A stretch of DNA of 64,000 bases from Streptomyces marincola. Lineage in GTDB: Bacteria; Actinomycetota; Actinomycetes; Streptomycetales; Streptomycetaceae. Position numbers and translations under genes: made by a program. The notes beneath the pieces are model-generated. The model did not search any database, had not been told where the DNA came from, and saw nothing but the letters and a program-made list of their open reading frames with translations. The first letter of the stretch is position 1. Each line of letters starts with the position of its first letter. This document shows, in pieces, positions 53,560 to 62,550 of this stretch. The DNA lies in the NCBI RefSeq assembly GCF_020410765.1, contig NZ_CP084541.1:1173001-1237000 (forward strand). The letters run 5' to 3'.

Positions 53560-54486
53560 CTAAGTCCGCTGGTGCAGACCCAGGTTGCGGTACACGTCGA
53601 GCGTCGCCGTGGAGTGGGTCGAGGTGTTGAGCGTGATGAAGTGAAGTCCGGGGATGTCCTCGGACATCAGCCTCCCACACAGTTCCGTGGCGAAGTCGAT
53701 CCCGATCGAGCGTACAGCCATCGGATCGTCCCCTGCCGCACGGATGCGGCTTTCCAACTCGGGCGGGAACGTGGCGTTGCTCAGCTGCGTGAACTTCTCG
53801 ATCTGGCGCACGCTCGTGATCGGCATGATCTCGGGGATGATCGGCGTATCGCAGCCCGCCGCGGCCACCCGGTCGCGCAACCGCAGGTAGTCGTCGGGGT
53901 AGAAGAACATCTGCGTGATGGCGAAGTCGGCGCCGGCGCGGCACTTGTCGACGAAGTGCCGCACGTCGGTCTCCCAGTCCGTCGACCGCGGGTGCATCTC
54001 GGGGAACGCGGCCACCCCGACGCAGAAGTCGCCCGACTCCTTGATGAGCCTGACCAGTTCGGCGGCGTACCCGACCCCTTCCGGGTGCCGGGTCCACTCC
54101 CCCATCGGGTCGCCGGGCGGATCGCCGCGCAGCGCCAGCATGTTGCGGATGCCGGCGTCGGCGTACTGGCCGACGATGTTGCGCAGTTCGGCCACGGAGT
54201 GGTTGACGGCCGTGAGGTGGGCGACGGGGGTCAGGGTGGTCTCGGTGGCGATGCGCTCCGTCGCCCGCACGGTCCGCTCGCGCGAGGAGCCGCCGGCGCC
54301 GTAGGTGACCGACACGAACGTCGGGCCGACCGCCTCGACCCGGCGAATCGCGTTCCACAGCGTGCGCTCGCCCTTCTCGGTCTTCGGTGGACTGAACTCG
54401 AAGGAGAACGACCGCTCGCCCGCGGCGAGCAGTTCGCGCACGGTCTGCGCCTGTCCGTACATCCTGCTGGCAATCCCTAGGGCCAT
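53560..54486 (-). CDS. metF: Methylenetetrahydrofolate reductase
   Basis: 308 aa FAD enzyme making 5-methyl-THF for methionine synthesis. The family blocks FEFSPPKTEKGERTLW and FVSVTYGAGGSSRERT are present, together with QMFFYPDDYLRLRDR. It lies 35 bases after the tail-rich membrane protein and 9 bases before thiE on the minus strand, so co-transcription with thiE is likely. Confidence 0.95.
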   Translation of the reverse strand: MALGIASRMYGQAQTVRELLAAGERSFSFEFSPPKTEKGERTLWNAIRRVEAVGPTFVSVTYGAGGSSRERTVRATERIATETTLTPVAHLTAVNHSVAELRNIVGQYADAGIRNMLALRGDPPGDPMGEWTRHPEGVGYAAELVRLIKESGDFCVGVAAFPEMHPRSTDWETDVRHFVDKCRAGADFAITQMFFYPDDYLRLRDRVAAAGCDTPIIPEIMPITSVRQIEKFTQLSNATFPPELESRIRAAGDDPMAVRSIGIDFATELCGRLMSEDIPGLHFITLNTSTHSTATLDVYRNLGLHQRT

Positions 54487-54495
54487 GCGTGCAGG

Positions 54496-55176
54496 TTACC
54501 CAGGCGGCGCCGGCAGGGCACCGGTGTCCGCCCCACGGACGGGGCCGGTCACCGCGCGCAGGCGGGCGGCCAGGGCGGCTGCCGCCGCGCCCGGGTCCTC
54601 CGCCTCGGTCAGCGCCCTGACGACCACGACGCGGCGGGCCCCGGCCGCGACGACCTCGTCGAGGTTGCCCGCGTCGATGCCGCCGATCGCGAACCACGGG
54701 CGGTCGCCCGCCACGGACGCCGCGTACCGCACCAGGGGCAGCCCGGGGGCCGCCCGCCCCGGCTTGGTCGGGGTCGGCCAGCAGGGACCGGTGCAGAAGT
54801 AGCCCACGTCGGGGTCCGCCAGGGCCGCGTCCACCTGCTCGGGGGCGTGCGTGGAGCGGCCGATGGCCACGCCGCCGCCCAGGACGGCCCGGGCGGCGGC
54901 GACGGGCAGGTCGCCCTGCCCGAGGTGGAGCACGTCGGAACCCGCGGCGTGCGCGACGTCGGCACGGTCGTTGACGGCCAGCAGCTTGCCGTGCCTGCGG
55001 CAGGCGTCGGCCATGACGGCCAGGTGGTCGAGCTCCTCGGCCGCCTCCATGCCCTTGTCGCGCAACTGCACGATGTCGACTCCGCCCGCCAGGACGGCGT
55101 CGAGGAACGCCGGCAGGTCGCCCTGCCGCTTCCTCGCGTCGGTGCACAGGTAGAGCCGGGCATCGGCCAGGCGCAT
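54496..55176 (-). CDS. thiE: Thiamin-phosphate synthase
   Basis: 226 aa TIM-barrel enzyme joining HMP-PP and thiazole phosphate. LYLCTDARKRQGDLP, GVDIVQLRDKG and FAIGGIDAGNLDEVVAAG are diagnostic. A C-terminal Ala/Pro tail is slightly longer than usual. The thiazole-forming partners thiO, thiS and thiG lie 2 kb away on the opposite strand. Confidence 0.94.
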   Translation of the reverse strand: MRLADARLYLCTDARKRQGDLPAFLDAVLAGGVDIVQLRDKGMEAAEELDHLAVMADACRRHGKLLAVNDRADVAHAAGSDVLHLGQGDLPVAAARAVLGGGVAIGRSTHAPEQVDAALADPDVGYFCTGPCWPTPTKPGRAAPGLPLVRYAASVAGDRPWFAIGGIDAGNLDEVVAAGARRVVVVRALTEAEDPGAAAAALAARLRAVTGPVRGADTGALPAPPG

Positions 55177-55216
55177 GGGTCCCCCTGGGTCGCGGTCGGG
55201 TGGTGCGGTGGTCAGC

Positions 55217-55582
55217 TCACACGGCGAGCGCCTGGGCGCGGCGCTTCACCTCCGTGCCCCGATTCTCCCGCAGGGCCTGCGCCGGCGTGCCGGGGAGGCT
55301 GTCGTCGGGCGTGAACAGCCACTCCAGCATCTCCTCGTCGGTGAAGCCGTCATCCCTGAGCAGGGTCAGCGTCCCGGCCAGGCCGCGGACGATCTTGCCC
55401 TCGCCGACGAACGCGGCGGGCACCTGGAGGACTCGGTTCTCGCCCCTGCGGACCGCGATCAGCTGGCCCTCCTTGACCAGCTGCCGCACGCGGGTCACCT
55501 CCACGTCCAGCTCCTCCGCGATGTCGGGGAGGGTGAGCCAGGCGGGGACGAGAGCGTCGGTCTTCGCATCAATCTCGGTCAC
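55217..55582 (-). CDS. Rv2175c-like DNA-binding protein
   Basis: 121 aa. WLTLPDIAEELDVEVTRVRQLVKEGQLIAVRRG is a winged-helix/HTH of the MerR-like Rv2175c family (quoted motif begins at about residue 15). In M. tuberculosis, Rv2175c is a DNA-binding substrate of the neighbouring kinase PknL. The GTG start at 55582 has its GGAGG only one base upstream, an unusual spacing. Lies 40 bases from thiE and 32 from the FAD reductase. Confidence 0.85.
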   Translation of the reverse strand: MTEIDAKTDALVPAWLTLPDIAEELDVEVTRVRQLVKEGQLIAVRRGENRVLQVPAAFVGEGKIVRGLAGTLTLLRDDGFTDEEMLEWLFTPDDSLPGTPAQALRENRGTEVKRRAQALAV

Positions 55583-55614
55583 CCCTCCAGCCTGCCACTT
55601 CGCACCGACACTCG

Positions 55615-56838
55615 TCAGCGGACGGCCGCCTTGAGTGGTACGGACGGGTCGGCGACACGTCCGGGGTCGAGCGGCGCCGCGCGCTCGGCGAGGCGGCGGC
55701 CCTGGGCCAGGTCGCGCGGCCTGTCGACGGTCAGCAGCGCGGCGAGCGTGCCGTCGGGGCGCAGCCAGCACACCGACCAGCCGTCCGTTCCCGCGCCCGG
55801 GTCGCCGCGCGTGACCGCCAGGTCGTCCCGGCCGCGATGGCCCGCGTACTGCACCCGCCGCCCGAACTGCTCGGACCAGAAGTACGGCACCGGGTCGTGC
55901 GCGGCCTCCCGGCCGAGGACGCCCGCGGCGGCCGCCCCGGCCCCGGAGAGCGCGTTGTCCCAGTGGTGCACGAGCAGCCGTTCGCCGTACCGGGCGGAGG
56001 GGTAGGAGGCGCAGTCGCCCACGGCCCACACGCCGGGGGCCGAGGTGCGCAGCCGCGCGTCGGCGCGCACCGAGCCGTCCGGGGCCAGGGCCACGCCGGA
56101 ACCGGCGAGCCAGCCGGTCGCGGGGCGGGAGCCGATGCCGACGAGCACGGCGTCGGCGCCGACGACCGTGCCGTCCGCCAGCTCCACCTCGCCGTCGCGG
56201 ACGGCGGTGACGGCGTGCCCGGTGCGCAGTTCCGCGCCGGCTTCCGCGTACCAGCGCCGCATCGGCTCGGCGGCCTCGCGGGGCAGCGTGCCGGCCAGGG
56301 GCCGGCCCGCGGCCTCGACGACGGTGACGCGGCAGCCGGCTGCCCTGGCCGCCGTCGCGACCTCGGCGCCGATCCAGCCCGCACCGACCGCCACGAGGGC
56401 GGCACGGGCGTCGAGCACCCGCTTGAGGCGGCGCGCGTCGTCCAGCGTGCGCAGCACGTGCACGTCCGGCCGCCCCTCGGTGCCGGGCAACGTCACCGGC
56501 TCGGCGCCCGTGGCGAGGACGAGGTGGTCGTACGGCAGCGGGCCCTGGTCGGTGTCGAGCAGGCGCGGTCCCGGGCGCAGGCCGGTCGCGGCGCGGCCGG
56601 TGAGCAGTTCGACACCGAGGGCGTCGAAGTCGAGGCCGAGCCCGGCGGCCTCCGCGTCGGCGCCCGGCTCGTGGGCGCCGCGCAGGACGTCCTTGGACAG
56701 GGGCGGCCGGTCGTACGGCGGGTGCGGCTCGGCCCCGAGCAGGGTGATCCGGCCCTCGAACCCCTCCTGCCGCAGCCGCGCCGCGGTCCACGAACCCGCG
56801 AGTCCCGCCCCGACGATCACGGCACGCTCATCAGTCAC
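55615..56838 (-). CDS. FAD/NAD(P)-dependent ferredoxin-reductase-type oxidoreductase
   Basis: 407 aa pyridine-nucleotide-disulfide reductase fold. The FAD motif VIVGAGLAGSWTAARLRQEG starts the protein, PYDRPPLSKDVLRG is the second signature, and VAVGAGWIGAEVATAAR binds NAD(P)H. GVWAVGDCASYP completes the set. Best match in style is to ferredoxin or rubredoxin reductases, without the CXXC of thioredoxin reductases. The electron partner is unknown. Divergent from the thiO operon. Confidence 0.87.
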   Translation of the reverse strand: MTDERAVIVGAGLAGSWTAARLRQEGFEGRITLLGAEPHPPYDRPPLSKDVLRGAHEPGADAEAAGLGLDFDALGVELLTGRAATGLRPGPRLLDTDQGPLPYDHLVLATGAEPVTLPGTEGRPDVHVLRTLDDARRLKRVLDARAALVAVGAGWIGAEVATAARAAGCRVTVVEAAGRPLAGTLPREAAEPMRRWYAEAGAELRTGHAVTAVRDGEVELADGTVVGADAVLVGIGSRPATGWLAGSGVALAPDGSVRADARLRTSAPGVWAVGDCASYPSARYGERLLVHHWDNALSGAGAAAAGVLGREAAHDPVPYFWSEQFGRRVQYAGHRGRDDLAVTRGDPGAGTDGWSVCWLRPDGTLAALLTVDRPRDLAQGRRLAERAAPLDPGRVADPSVPLKAAVR

Positions 56839-56955
56839 GGCCCCACCCTACGAGGGGAGGAGCGCGGGGCGGCCACGAAGCCCTCCCGGCGTCCGGGCCC
56901 GGAACGCGGCGGCGGCCCCCGCCCCGCCCCGGGCCGCGGCGTCCGGCCCCCGCGC

Positions 56956-56985
56956 CTGACCCGTCCCCGGCGCGCGTACTAGGCT
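56956..56985 (+). promoter_or_regulatory. thiO operon promoter
   Basis: -35 CTGACC (56956-56961), an 18-base spacer and -10 TAGGCT (56980-56985). The start would be about 56992, just before the riboswitch. Confidence 0.65.
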
Positions 56986-57000
56986 GGCGGAGGCAAGGCA

Positions 57001-57096
57001 TTCCGCGGGAGCCCGGCGCACCGGGCTGAGAGGGAGGCGTTCTCCGGCCTCCGACCGTACGCACCTGATCCGGGTCATGCCGGCGAAGGGAGGAGG
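57001..57096 (+). promoter_or_regulatory. TPP riboswitch
   Basis: Contains the conserved elements GGGCTGAGAGGG (57023 onward), GACCGTACGCACCTGATCCG and GTCATGCCGGCGAAGGGA in the right order. AGGAGG immediately afterwards is the thiO ribosome-binding site, so thiamin pyrophosphate binding probably blocks translation of thiO-thiS-thiG. Confidence 0.96.
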
Positions 57097-57099
57097 CGC

Positions 57100-58287
57100 G
57101 TGGACACGCGCACCCAGCAGTCGCCCCCGGCGCGCCGCGCGTTCGACGCGGTGGTCGTCGGAGGGGGCGTCATCGGTCTCGTCGTCGCCTGGCGGGCGGC
57201 CGGGCGCGGCCTGACCACCGCGGTCGTCGATCCGGAGCCGGGCGGCGGGGCCGCCCGGGTCGCCGCCGGGATGCTGGCGGCCGTCACGGAACTGCACCAC
57301 GGCGAGGAGGCGCTGCTCGACCTCAACCTGGAGTCGGCCTCGCGCTATCCGCGGTTCGCCGCCGAGCTGTCCGAGGCCGCCGGGGCCGGCATCGGCTACC
57401 GGTCCTGCGGCACCCTCTCCGTGGCGCTGGACGCCGACGACCGGGCGCAGTTGCGGGACGTGCACCTGCTCCAGCAGCGGTGCGGCCTCGACGCCCAGTG
57501 GCTGACCGGGCGCGAGTGCCGCCGCCTCGAACCGATGCTCGCGCCCGGCGTGCGCGGCGGGCTCCGCGTGGACGGCGACCACCAGGCCGATCCGCGCCTG
57601 CTGGCCGCGGCGCTGCTGACCGCGTGCGAACGGGCCGGCGTGGCGTTCCACCGCGACTGGGTGCGGGAGGTGGACGTCCGGGGCGGCCGGGCGGCCGGTG
57701 TGCTGCTCGCGGACGGCACGGCGCTGGCCGCCGGCCGCGTGGTGCTGGCCGGCGGCTGCCGCAGCGGTGAGCCGGCCGGGCTGCCGCCCGGCGTCGCGGT
57801 GCCGGTGCGCCCGGTGAAGGGCCAGGTGCTGCGGCTGCGCATGCCGCGGACGCAGCCGCCGTTCCTGTCCAGGACGGTGCGGGCGGTGGTGCGCGGCAAC
57901 CCGGTCTACCTGGTGCCCCGGGTGAGCGGCGAGCTGGTGATCGGGGCGACCTCGGAGGAGCGCGGCCGGGACACGACCGTGACCGCGGGCGGCGTGTACG
58001 AACTGCTGCGCGACGCCCACGAGCTGGTGCCAGGGATCACGGAGCTGCCGCTGGTGGAGACGGGCGCGGGCCTCCGCCCCGCCACGCCGGACAACGCGCC
58101 GCTGCTCGGCCCGACCGCGCTGCCGGGGCTGCACCTGGCCACCGGACACCACCGCAACGGGATTTTGCTGGCGCCGGTCACGGGGGACGCCGTGGCCGAG
58201 GCGCTGGTCACGGGCGAACTGCCGGACTACGCACGCCCGTTCGGCGCCCAGAGGTTCTCCGTCGGCGCCCCGGGGGTGCCGGCGTGA
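57100..58287 (+). CDS. thiO: Glycine oxidase
   Basis: 395 aa FAD enzyme forming dehydroglycine for the thiazole ring. FAD loop VVVGGGVIGLVVAWRAAGRG near residue 15, PVKGQVLRLR in the middle and GHHRNGILLAPVTG at the end are typical. GTG at 57100 follows the riboswitch and AGGAGG. Overlaps thiS by 4 bases. Confidence 0.94.
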   Translation: MDTRTQQSPPARRAFDAVVVGGGVIGLVVAWRAAGRGLTTAVVDPEPGGGAARVAAGMLAAVTELHHGEEALLDLNLESASRYPRFAAELSEAAGAGIGYRSCGTLSVALDADDRAQLRDVHLLQQRCGLDAQWLTGRECRRLEPMLAPGVRGGLRVDGDHQADPRLLAAALLTACERAGVAFHRDWVREVDVRGGRAAGVLLADGTALAAGRVVLAGGCRSGEPAGLPPGVAVPVRPVKGQVLRLRMPRTQPPFLSRTVRAVVRGNPVYLVPRVSGELVIGATSEERGRDTTVTAGGVYELLRDAHELVPGITELPLVETGAGLRPATPDNAPLLGPTALPGLHLATGHHRNGILLAPVTGDAVAEALVTGELPDYARPFGAQRFSVGAPGVPA

Positions 58288-58547
58288 GCGGGCGCGAGGA
58301 CGAGCGGGAGGACGTGCGGGGCGCGCAGGACACCGCCGCGCCCCGCGTGGCGGTGCGGGTGAACGGCGAGCCGCGCCGGATCGCGGCCGGAACGACGCTC
58401 GCCGACCTGGTGGCGGAGCTGTCCGCGGCGCCCGCGGGCATTGCCGCCGCCGTCAACGAATCGGTGATACCGCGCGGCCAGTGGCCGGACACGACGCTGG
58501 CCGAGGGTGACCGCGTCGAGGTGCTGACCGCCGTTCAGGGAGGCTGA
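58284..58547 (+). CDS. thiS: Sulfur-carrier protein ThiS
   Basis: 87 aa ubiquitin-like carrier with the essential C-terminal GG (TAVQGG). VRVNGEPRRIAAGTTLADLV is the family start. A 20-residue acidic/basic N-terminal extension precedes it. GTG start overlapping thiO. Confidence 0.93.
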   Translation: MSGREDEREDVRGAQDTAAPRVAVRVNGEPRRIAAGTTLADLVAELSAAPAGIAAAVNESVIPRGQWPDTTLAEGDRVEVLTAVQGG

Positions 58548-58551
58548 CCGC

Positions 58552-59397
58552 ATGACCGTGACGACGCACGACCGCGGCGAGGGCAGCGGGCCGCGCGACG
58601 CCGAGGACGTTCTCGTCATCGGCGGGCTGCGGCTGACCTCGCGGCTGATCATGGGCACCGGCGGCGCGCCGAGCCTGGCCGTGCTGCGCGACGCGCTCGC
58701 CGCCTCGGGAACGGAGCTGACGACGGTGGCGATGCGGCGCGTCGACCCGTCGGTGCACGGCTCCGTGCTCTCGGTGCTCGACGAGCTCGGTGTGCGCGCG
58801 CTGCCGAACACGGCGGGCTGCCACACCGCGGGCGACGCGGTGCTGACGGCCAGGCTGGCGCGCGAGGCGCTGGGCACCGACCTGGTCAAGCTTGAGGTGA
58901 TCGCGGACGAGCGGACGCTGCTGCCCGACCCGGTGGCCACGCTCGACGCGGCCGAGATCCTCGTCGACGACGGCTTCACGGTGCTGCCCTACACCAACGA
59001 CGACCCGGTGCTCGCGCGGCGGCTTGAGGACGTGGGGTGCGCGGCGGTCATGCCGCTCGGCTCCCCCATCGGCTCCGGCCTGGGCATCCGCAATCCGCAC
59101 AACTTCGAGCTGATCACCGAGCGGGCCGGAGTGCCGGTGATCATGGACGCGGGCGCGGGCACGGCGTCCGACGCGGCGCTCGCGATGGAGCTGGGGTGCG
59201 CGGGGGTGATGCTGGCGTCCGCCGTCACGCGGGCGCACTCCCCGGTGCGGATGGCGCGGGCGATGCGGCACGCGGTCGCGGCCGGCCGGCTCGCCCGGCT
59301 CGCGGGCCGGATCCCGCGCCGGCACTTCGCGGAGGCGTCGTCGCCGGTCACGGGGCTGGCGTCGTTCGATCCCGAACGGCCGGCGTTCGCGCCCTGA
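58552..59397 (+). CDS. thiG: Thiazole synthase
   Basis: 281 aa TIM-barrel enzyme. The Schiff-base lysine is in VKLEVIADE; VLPYTNDDPVLARRLED, GSPIGSGLGI and MDAGAGTASDAALAMELG match the family. Only four bases separate it from thiS. Has a short hydrophilic N-terminal tail of about 20 residues. It ends the operon. Confidence 0.95.
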   Translation: MTVTTHDRGEGSGPRDAEDVLVIGGLRLTSRLIMGTGGAPSLAVLRDALAASGTELTTVAMRRVDPSVHGSVLSVLDELGVRALPNTAGCHTAGDAVLTARLAREALGTDLVKLEVIADERTLLPDPVATLDAAEILVDDGFTVLPYTNDDPVLARRLEDVGCAAVMPLGSPIGSGLGIRNPHNFELITERAGVPVIMDAGAGTASDAALAMELGCAGVMLASAVTRAHSPVRMARAMRHAVAAGRLARLAGRIPRRHFAEASSPVTGLASFDPERPAFAP

Positions 59398-59519
59398 CGG
59401 TCCCGCGCCCCCGGGGCCCTCGGCCGCCGTCCGCCGGAACGGGGCGCCGCGCGCGTCACCATCCCGTTCCAGTCCTGCCGCGAGACGGTGGTGACGGCCG
59501 GTGCGGGCGCGGCGGCTCG

Positions 59520-59525
59520 TAGACT
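59520..59525 (+). promoter_or_regulatory. -10 box (TAGACT) of the PASTA kinase
   Basis: TAGACT ends 8 bases before the GTG at 59534, which suggests a leaderless start there rather than at ATG 59528. Confidence 0.45.
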
Positions 59526-59533
59526 CGATGGCC

Positions 59534-61483
59534 GTGGACACCACCCTTCACGACCCGCTGATCGGCGCCGTCCTCGACGGCCGTTACCGCGTCGAGGAGC
59601 GGATCGCCGTCGGCGGCATGGCCACGGTCTACCGCTGCCTGGACGTCCGGCTCGACCGGGTGCTCGCGCTGAAGGTGATGCACCCGTCCCTGGCGGACGA
59701 CGCGGCGTTCGTCGAACGGTTCATCCGCGAGGCCAAGTCGGCGGCCAGGCTCGACCACCAGAACGTGGTGGGCGTGTACGACCAGGGCACGGCGGGTGAG
59801 TACGTCTACCTGGCGATGGAGTACGTCGCGGGCTGCACGCTGCGGGACGTGCTGCGCGACCGGGGCGCGCTGCGCCCGCGCGCGGCGTTCGACATCCTGG
59901 AGCCCATGCTGGCCGGCCTCGCCGCCGCGCACCGGGCGGGCCTGGTGCACCGCGACATCAAGCCGGAGAACGTCCTGATCGGGGACGACGGCCGCGTGAA
60001 GGTCGCCGACTTCGGGCTGGTGCGCGGTGTGGACGGCCGGACCTCGGCGACCACCGGATCGCTGCTCGGCACGGTCGCCTACCTGGCGCCCGAGCAGATC
60101 GAGGACGGCGAGGTCGACGCGCGCACCGACGTCTACGCCTGCGGGCTGCTGCTGTACGAGATGCTGACGGGCGCGCGCCCGCACGACGCGGACTCCCCGG
60201 CGCGGGTGATGTACGCGCGGGTGCACGAGGAGGTGCCCGCGCCCTCGCGCGAGGCGGCGGGGCTGCCGGCCGCGCTCGACCGGCTGGTCGCCGAGGTCGC
60301 GGCCCGCGAGCCGCGCGAACGCCCCGAGGACGCCGCCGCGACGCTCTCGCTGCTGCGCGCGGCGCGGGAGTCGCTGACCGAGGCGCAGCTCGACGCGGAG
60401 CCGCCGGCCGCGGTCGCGGCCCGCGAGGCGGGCGCGGCGGGCCGGTCGCCCGTGGGCCCCGAGGACAGGACCAGGGTCGTGCCCCGGCCGCCGGGGGTGG
60501 CCGCGACCGGTCCTGACGGCCGGGACGGGACCGACGTGACGGCGCGCATCGACCTGCCGCCGGCCCCGCCGCCGCACCCGCCGGGCTCCGCCCCCGGCGG
60601 GCGGCGGCTGCCGCGCGGGCGTGCGCTCGCGCTGATCGTGGCGGTGCTCGTGGTCCTGGCCGGCGGCGTGGGCGTCTGGTACATCAACTCGGGCCAGTTC
60701 ATGCGCACACCGGGCGTGCTCGGGCTCGAAGAGGCCGAGGCGGTCGAGGTGCTGCGGGACGCGGGCCTTGAGGTGGAGGTGGCGCGGGACACCTCGGAGG
60801 CCGTCGAACGCGGTCTCGTGCTGCGCACCGACCCCGAACGCGGGGAGCGCGTCAGGAGGAACGCGACCGTCACCATCACCGTCTCGACCGGCCCCGAGGT
60901 CGCCGAGGTGCCCAACGTGCGCGGCATGCCGCTGGACGAGGCACGGGAGGAGCTGCGCGCCGCGGGACTCACCCCGGGCGAGGAGACCCGGCGGTACTCG
61001 GGGGAGGTGCCGCGCGGCTCCGTCATCGAGACGGACCCGGTCGCCGGCGAGCAGCGGCGGCCCGACTCGGCGGTGGGGATCGCGGTCAGCCGGGGCCGTG
61101 AGGTGTCCGTGCCCGATGTGGTCGGACTGCCCGAGGGGACGGCGATCGAGGAGCTGGCCTCGCGGGGCCTCGATGTGGAGATCGCGGACGAGCGGGTCTA
61201 CTCCGACGAGGAGTCGGGCACCGTCGCGGAGCAGTCCCCCGGGGCCGGCGAAAGCCTCGGCGAGGGGGACACGGTGGAGCTGGCCGTCTCCAGGGGGCCC
61301 GAGCTGGTCGAGGTGCCGGACGTGCGGGGCATGGACGAGGACGAGGCCCGCGACACGCTGGAGGCCGAGGGCTTCGAGGTGGACGTGAACCGCGTCTTCT
61401 TCACCGGCACGGTGTTCAACCAGTCCGTGCACAGCGGGGACCGCGCTCCGCGTGGCTCGACGATCACCATCTGGGTCCGCTGA
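59534..61483 (+). CDS. PASTA-domain Ser/Thr protein kinase (PknB/PknL-like)
   Basis: 649 aa. Kinase: VALKV-type Lys47, HRD 139-141 with IKPEN, DFG 159-161 and LAPEQ. Juxtamembrane Pro-rich linker, one helix (about 364-383) and four PASTA repeats (about 388-649; each begins VP-V-G or similar, for example VPNVRGMPLDEA and VPDVVGLPEGTA). PASTA repeats bind muropeptides or lipid II, so it probably senses wall status. GTG 59534 (VDTTLHDPLIG) matches orthologues better than ATG 59528. The Rv2175c-like gene lies 4 kb away. Confidence 0.95.
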   Translation: MDTTLHDPLIGAVLDGRYRVEERIAVGGMATVYRCLDVRLDRVLALKVMHPSLADDAAFVERFIREAKSAARLDHQNVVGVYDQGTAGEYVYLAMEYVAGCTLRDVLRDRGALRPRAAFDILEPMLAGLAAAHRAGLVHRDIKPENVLIGDDGRVKVADFGLVRGVDGRTSATTGSLLGTVAYLAPEQIEDGEVDARTDVYACGLLLYEMLTGARPHDADSPARVMYARVHEEVPAPSREAAGLPAALDRLVAEVAAREPRERPEDAAATLSLLRAARESLTEAQLDAEPPAAVAAREAGAAGRSPVGPEDRTRVVPRPPGVAATGPDGRDGTDVTARIDLPPAPPPHPPGSAPGGRRLPRGRALALIVAVLVVLAGGVGVWYINSGQFMRTPGVLGLEEAEAVEVLRDAGLEVEVARDTSEAVERGLVLRTDPERGERVRRNATVTITVSTGPEVAEVPNVRGMPLDEAREELRAAGLTPGEETRRYSGEVPRGSVIETDPVAGEQRRPDSAVGIAVSRGREVSVPDVVGLPEGTAIEELASRGLDVEIADERVYSDEESGTVAEQSPGAGESLGEGDTVELAVSRGPELVEVPDVRGMDEDEARDTLEAEGFEVDVNRVFFTGTVFNQSVHSGDRAPRGSTITIWVR

Positions 61484-61532
61484 TCCCACAGCTTTGCCCT
61501 CGCGAAACATCAGAACAACGCGCGAAGCGTGT

Positions 61533-61738
61533 GAGCCCGGTCATAGGAGTTGGGTCACATACGAAGATGCTTAGGATTTTCGTAGTGAGCCACTGACCGG
61601 GCTCAATTCTTTTATCCGGACCTGTTCCCGGACCTTCGAGCACTATCCGACCTAGTAAGGGACGTCTTTGCGTCCGCTTTTCGGGTGCTGTTACGAAGAG
61701 CCATCGCAAGCCACGCGAGGAACACGAGGTCCCCTGAC
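61533..61738 (+). promoter_or_regulatory. Structured 5' region of the SLT gene (promoter plus hairpins)
   Basis: An 11-bp inverted repeat, GAGCCCGGTCA (61533-61543) and TGACCGGGCTC (61594-61604), encloses TTGGGT (61550-61555), a 16-base spacer and TAGGAT (61572-61577), a good promoter. Inside, TACGAA/TTCGTA (61560-61565, 61579-61584) forms a second dyad. A T-rich AATTCTTTTAT follows, so the repeat could also terminate the kinase transcript. If transcription starts near 61584, the leader is about 155 bases. Confidence 0.6.
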
Positions 61739-62545
61739 ATGCCCGCTCACCGCAGCACGCAGAAGCCCCGCAGGAGACTGCGGAGAACCACGACCGCGGC
61801 TCTCGCCACCGCGGGCGCCGCGGCACTCGCCCTCACCGCCGTGCCTGCCGTCGCGGGAACGGGCGGCGCGGGCGCGGACGGCGGCGCGGCCGACTGGACC
61901 GTGAAGTCCGCCGGCGTACCGGGCCAGCGCGGGCCCGCGACGCCCGAGCCCGAGGAGGAGCCGCGGCGCCCCGACCTCGCCCCGGCGACCGCGTCGGTCG
62001 TGGCCGCTGCCGTGGCCGGGCAGCAGGCCGTGGCCGCGGAGGCGGCCGTGTCGGCCGAGCGGGCCGAGCAGCGCGCCGAGGCCGAGCGCCTGGCCGCCGA
62101 GGAGCGCGCGGCCGAGGAGGCGGCGAGCCGGGCCGCGCAGCGGCAGGAGCTGCCGGTCGCCGAGCCCGAGCCCGCGCCCGAGCCCGTCGAGGCCCCGGCC
62201 GCCGAGCCCGCGGCGCCCGTCTACACGGACGATCTCGACGGCTGGATCCGCGAGGCCCTCGACATCATGGCGCAGCACGGAATTCCCGGCACCTACGAGG
62301 GACTTCACCGCAACATCATGCGTGAATCCAGCGGTGACCCGAACGCCATCAATCTCTGGGACATCAACGCCATCAACGGCACGCCTTCCATAGGCCTGTT
62401 GCAGGTGATCAAGCCGACGTTCGACGCCTATCACGTCGAGGGAACTCCCTACGACCAGTACGACCCGGTCGCCAATATCGTTGCCGCCGCCAACTACGCC
62501 GCGGACCGTTACGGCTCCATCGACAACGTCAACGGCCCCTACTGA
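61739..62545 (+). CDS. Secreted SLT-domain muralytic protein
   Basis: 268 aa. Sec or Tat-type signal peptide with a long basic N-region (HRSTQKPRRRLRRTT), hydrophobic core and AVPAVAGTG cleavage site (about residue 40). Coiled Ala/Glu-rich middle (about 90-140). C-terminal SLT/lysozyme-like domain with the catalytic Glu in MRESSGDPNAINLWD and GTPSIGLLQVIKPTFDAY. No LysM or LytM domain. Probably cleaves peptidoglycan glycan strands during germination or growth. ATG 61739 with GAGG. Confidence 0.92.
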   Translation: MPAHRSTQKPRRRLRRTTTAALATAGAAALALTAVPAVAGTGGAGADGGAADWTVKSAGVPGQRGPATPEPEEEPRRPDLAPATASVVAAAVAGQQAVAAEAAVSAERAEQRAEAERLAAEERAAEEAASRAAQRQELPVAEPEPAPEPVEAPAAEPAAPVYTDDLDGWIREALDIMAQHGIPGTYEGLHRNIMRESSGDPNAINLWDINAINGTPSIGLLQVIKPTFDAYHVEGTPYDQYDPVANIVAAANYAADRYGSIDNVNGPY

Positions 62546-62550
62546 CAACG

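Noticed and set aside
61605..61738. ydaO (cyclic di-AMP) riboswitch before the SLT gene
   Set aside because: Related wall hydrolase genes have one, but the conserved CCGAACCCGG and GGGG blocks are not present.
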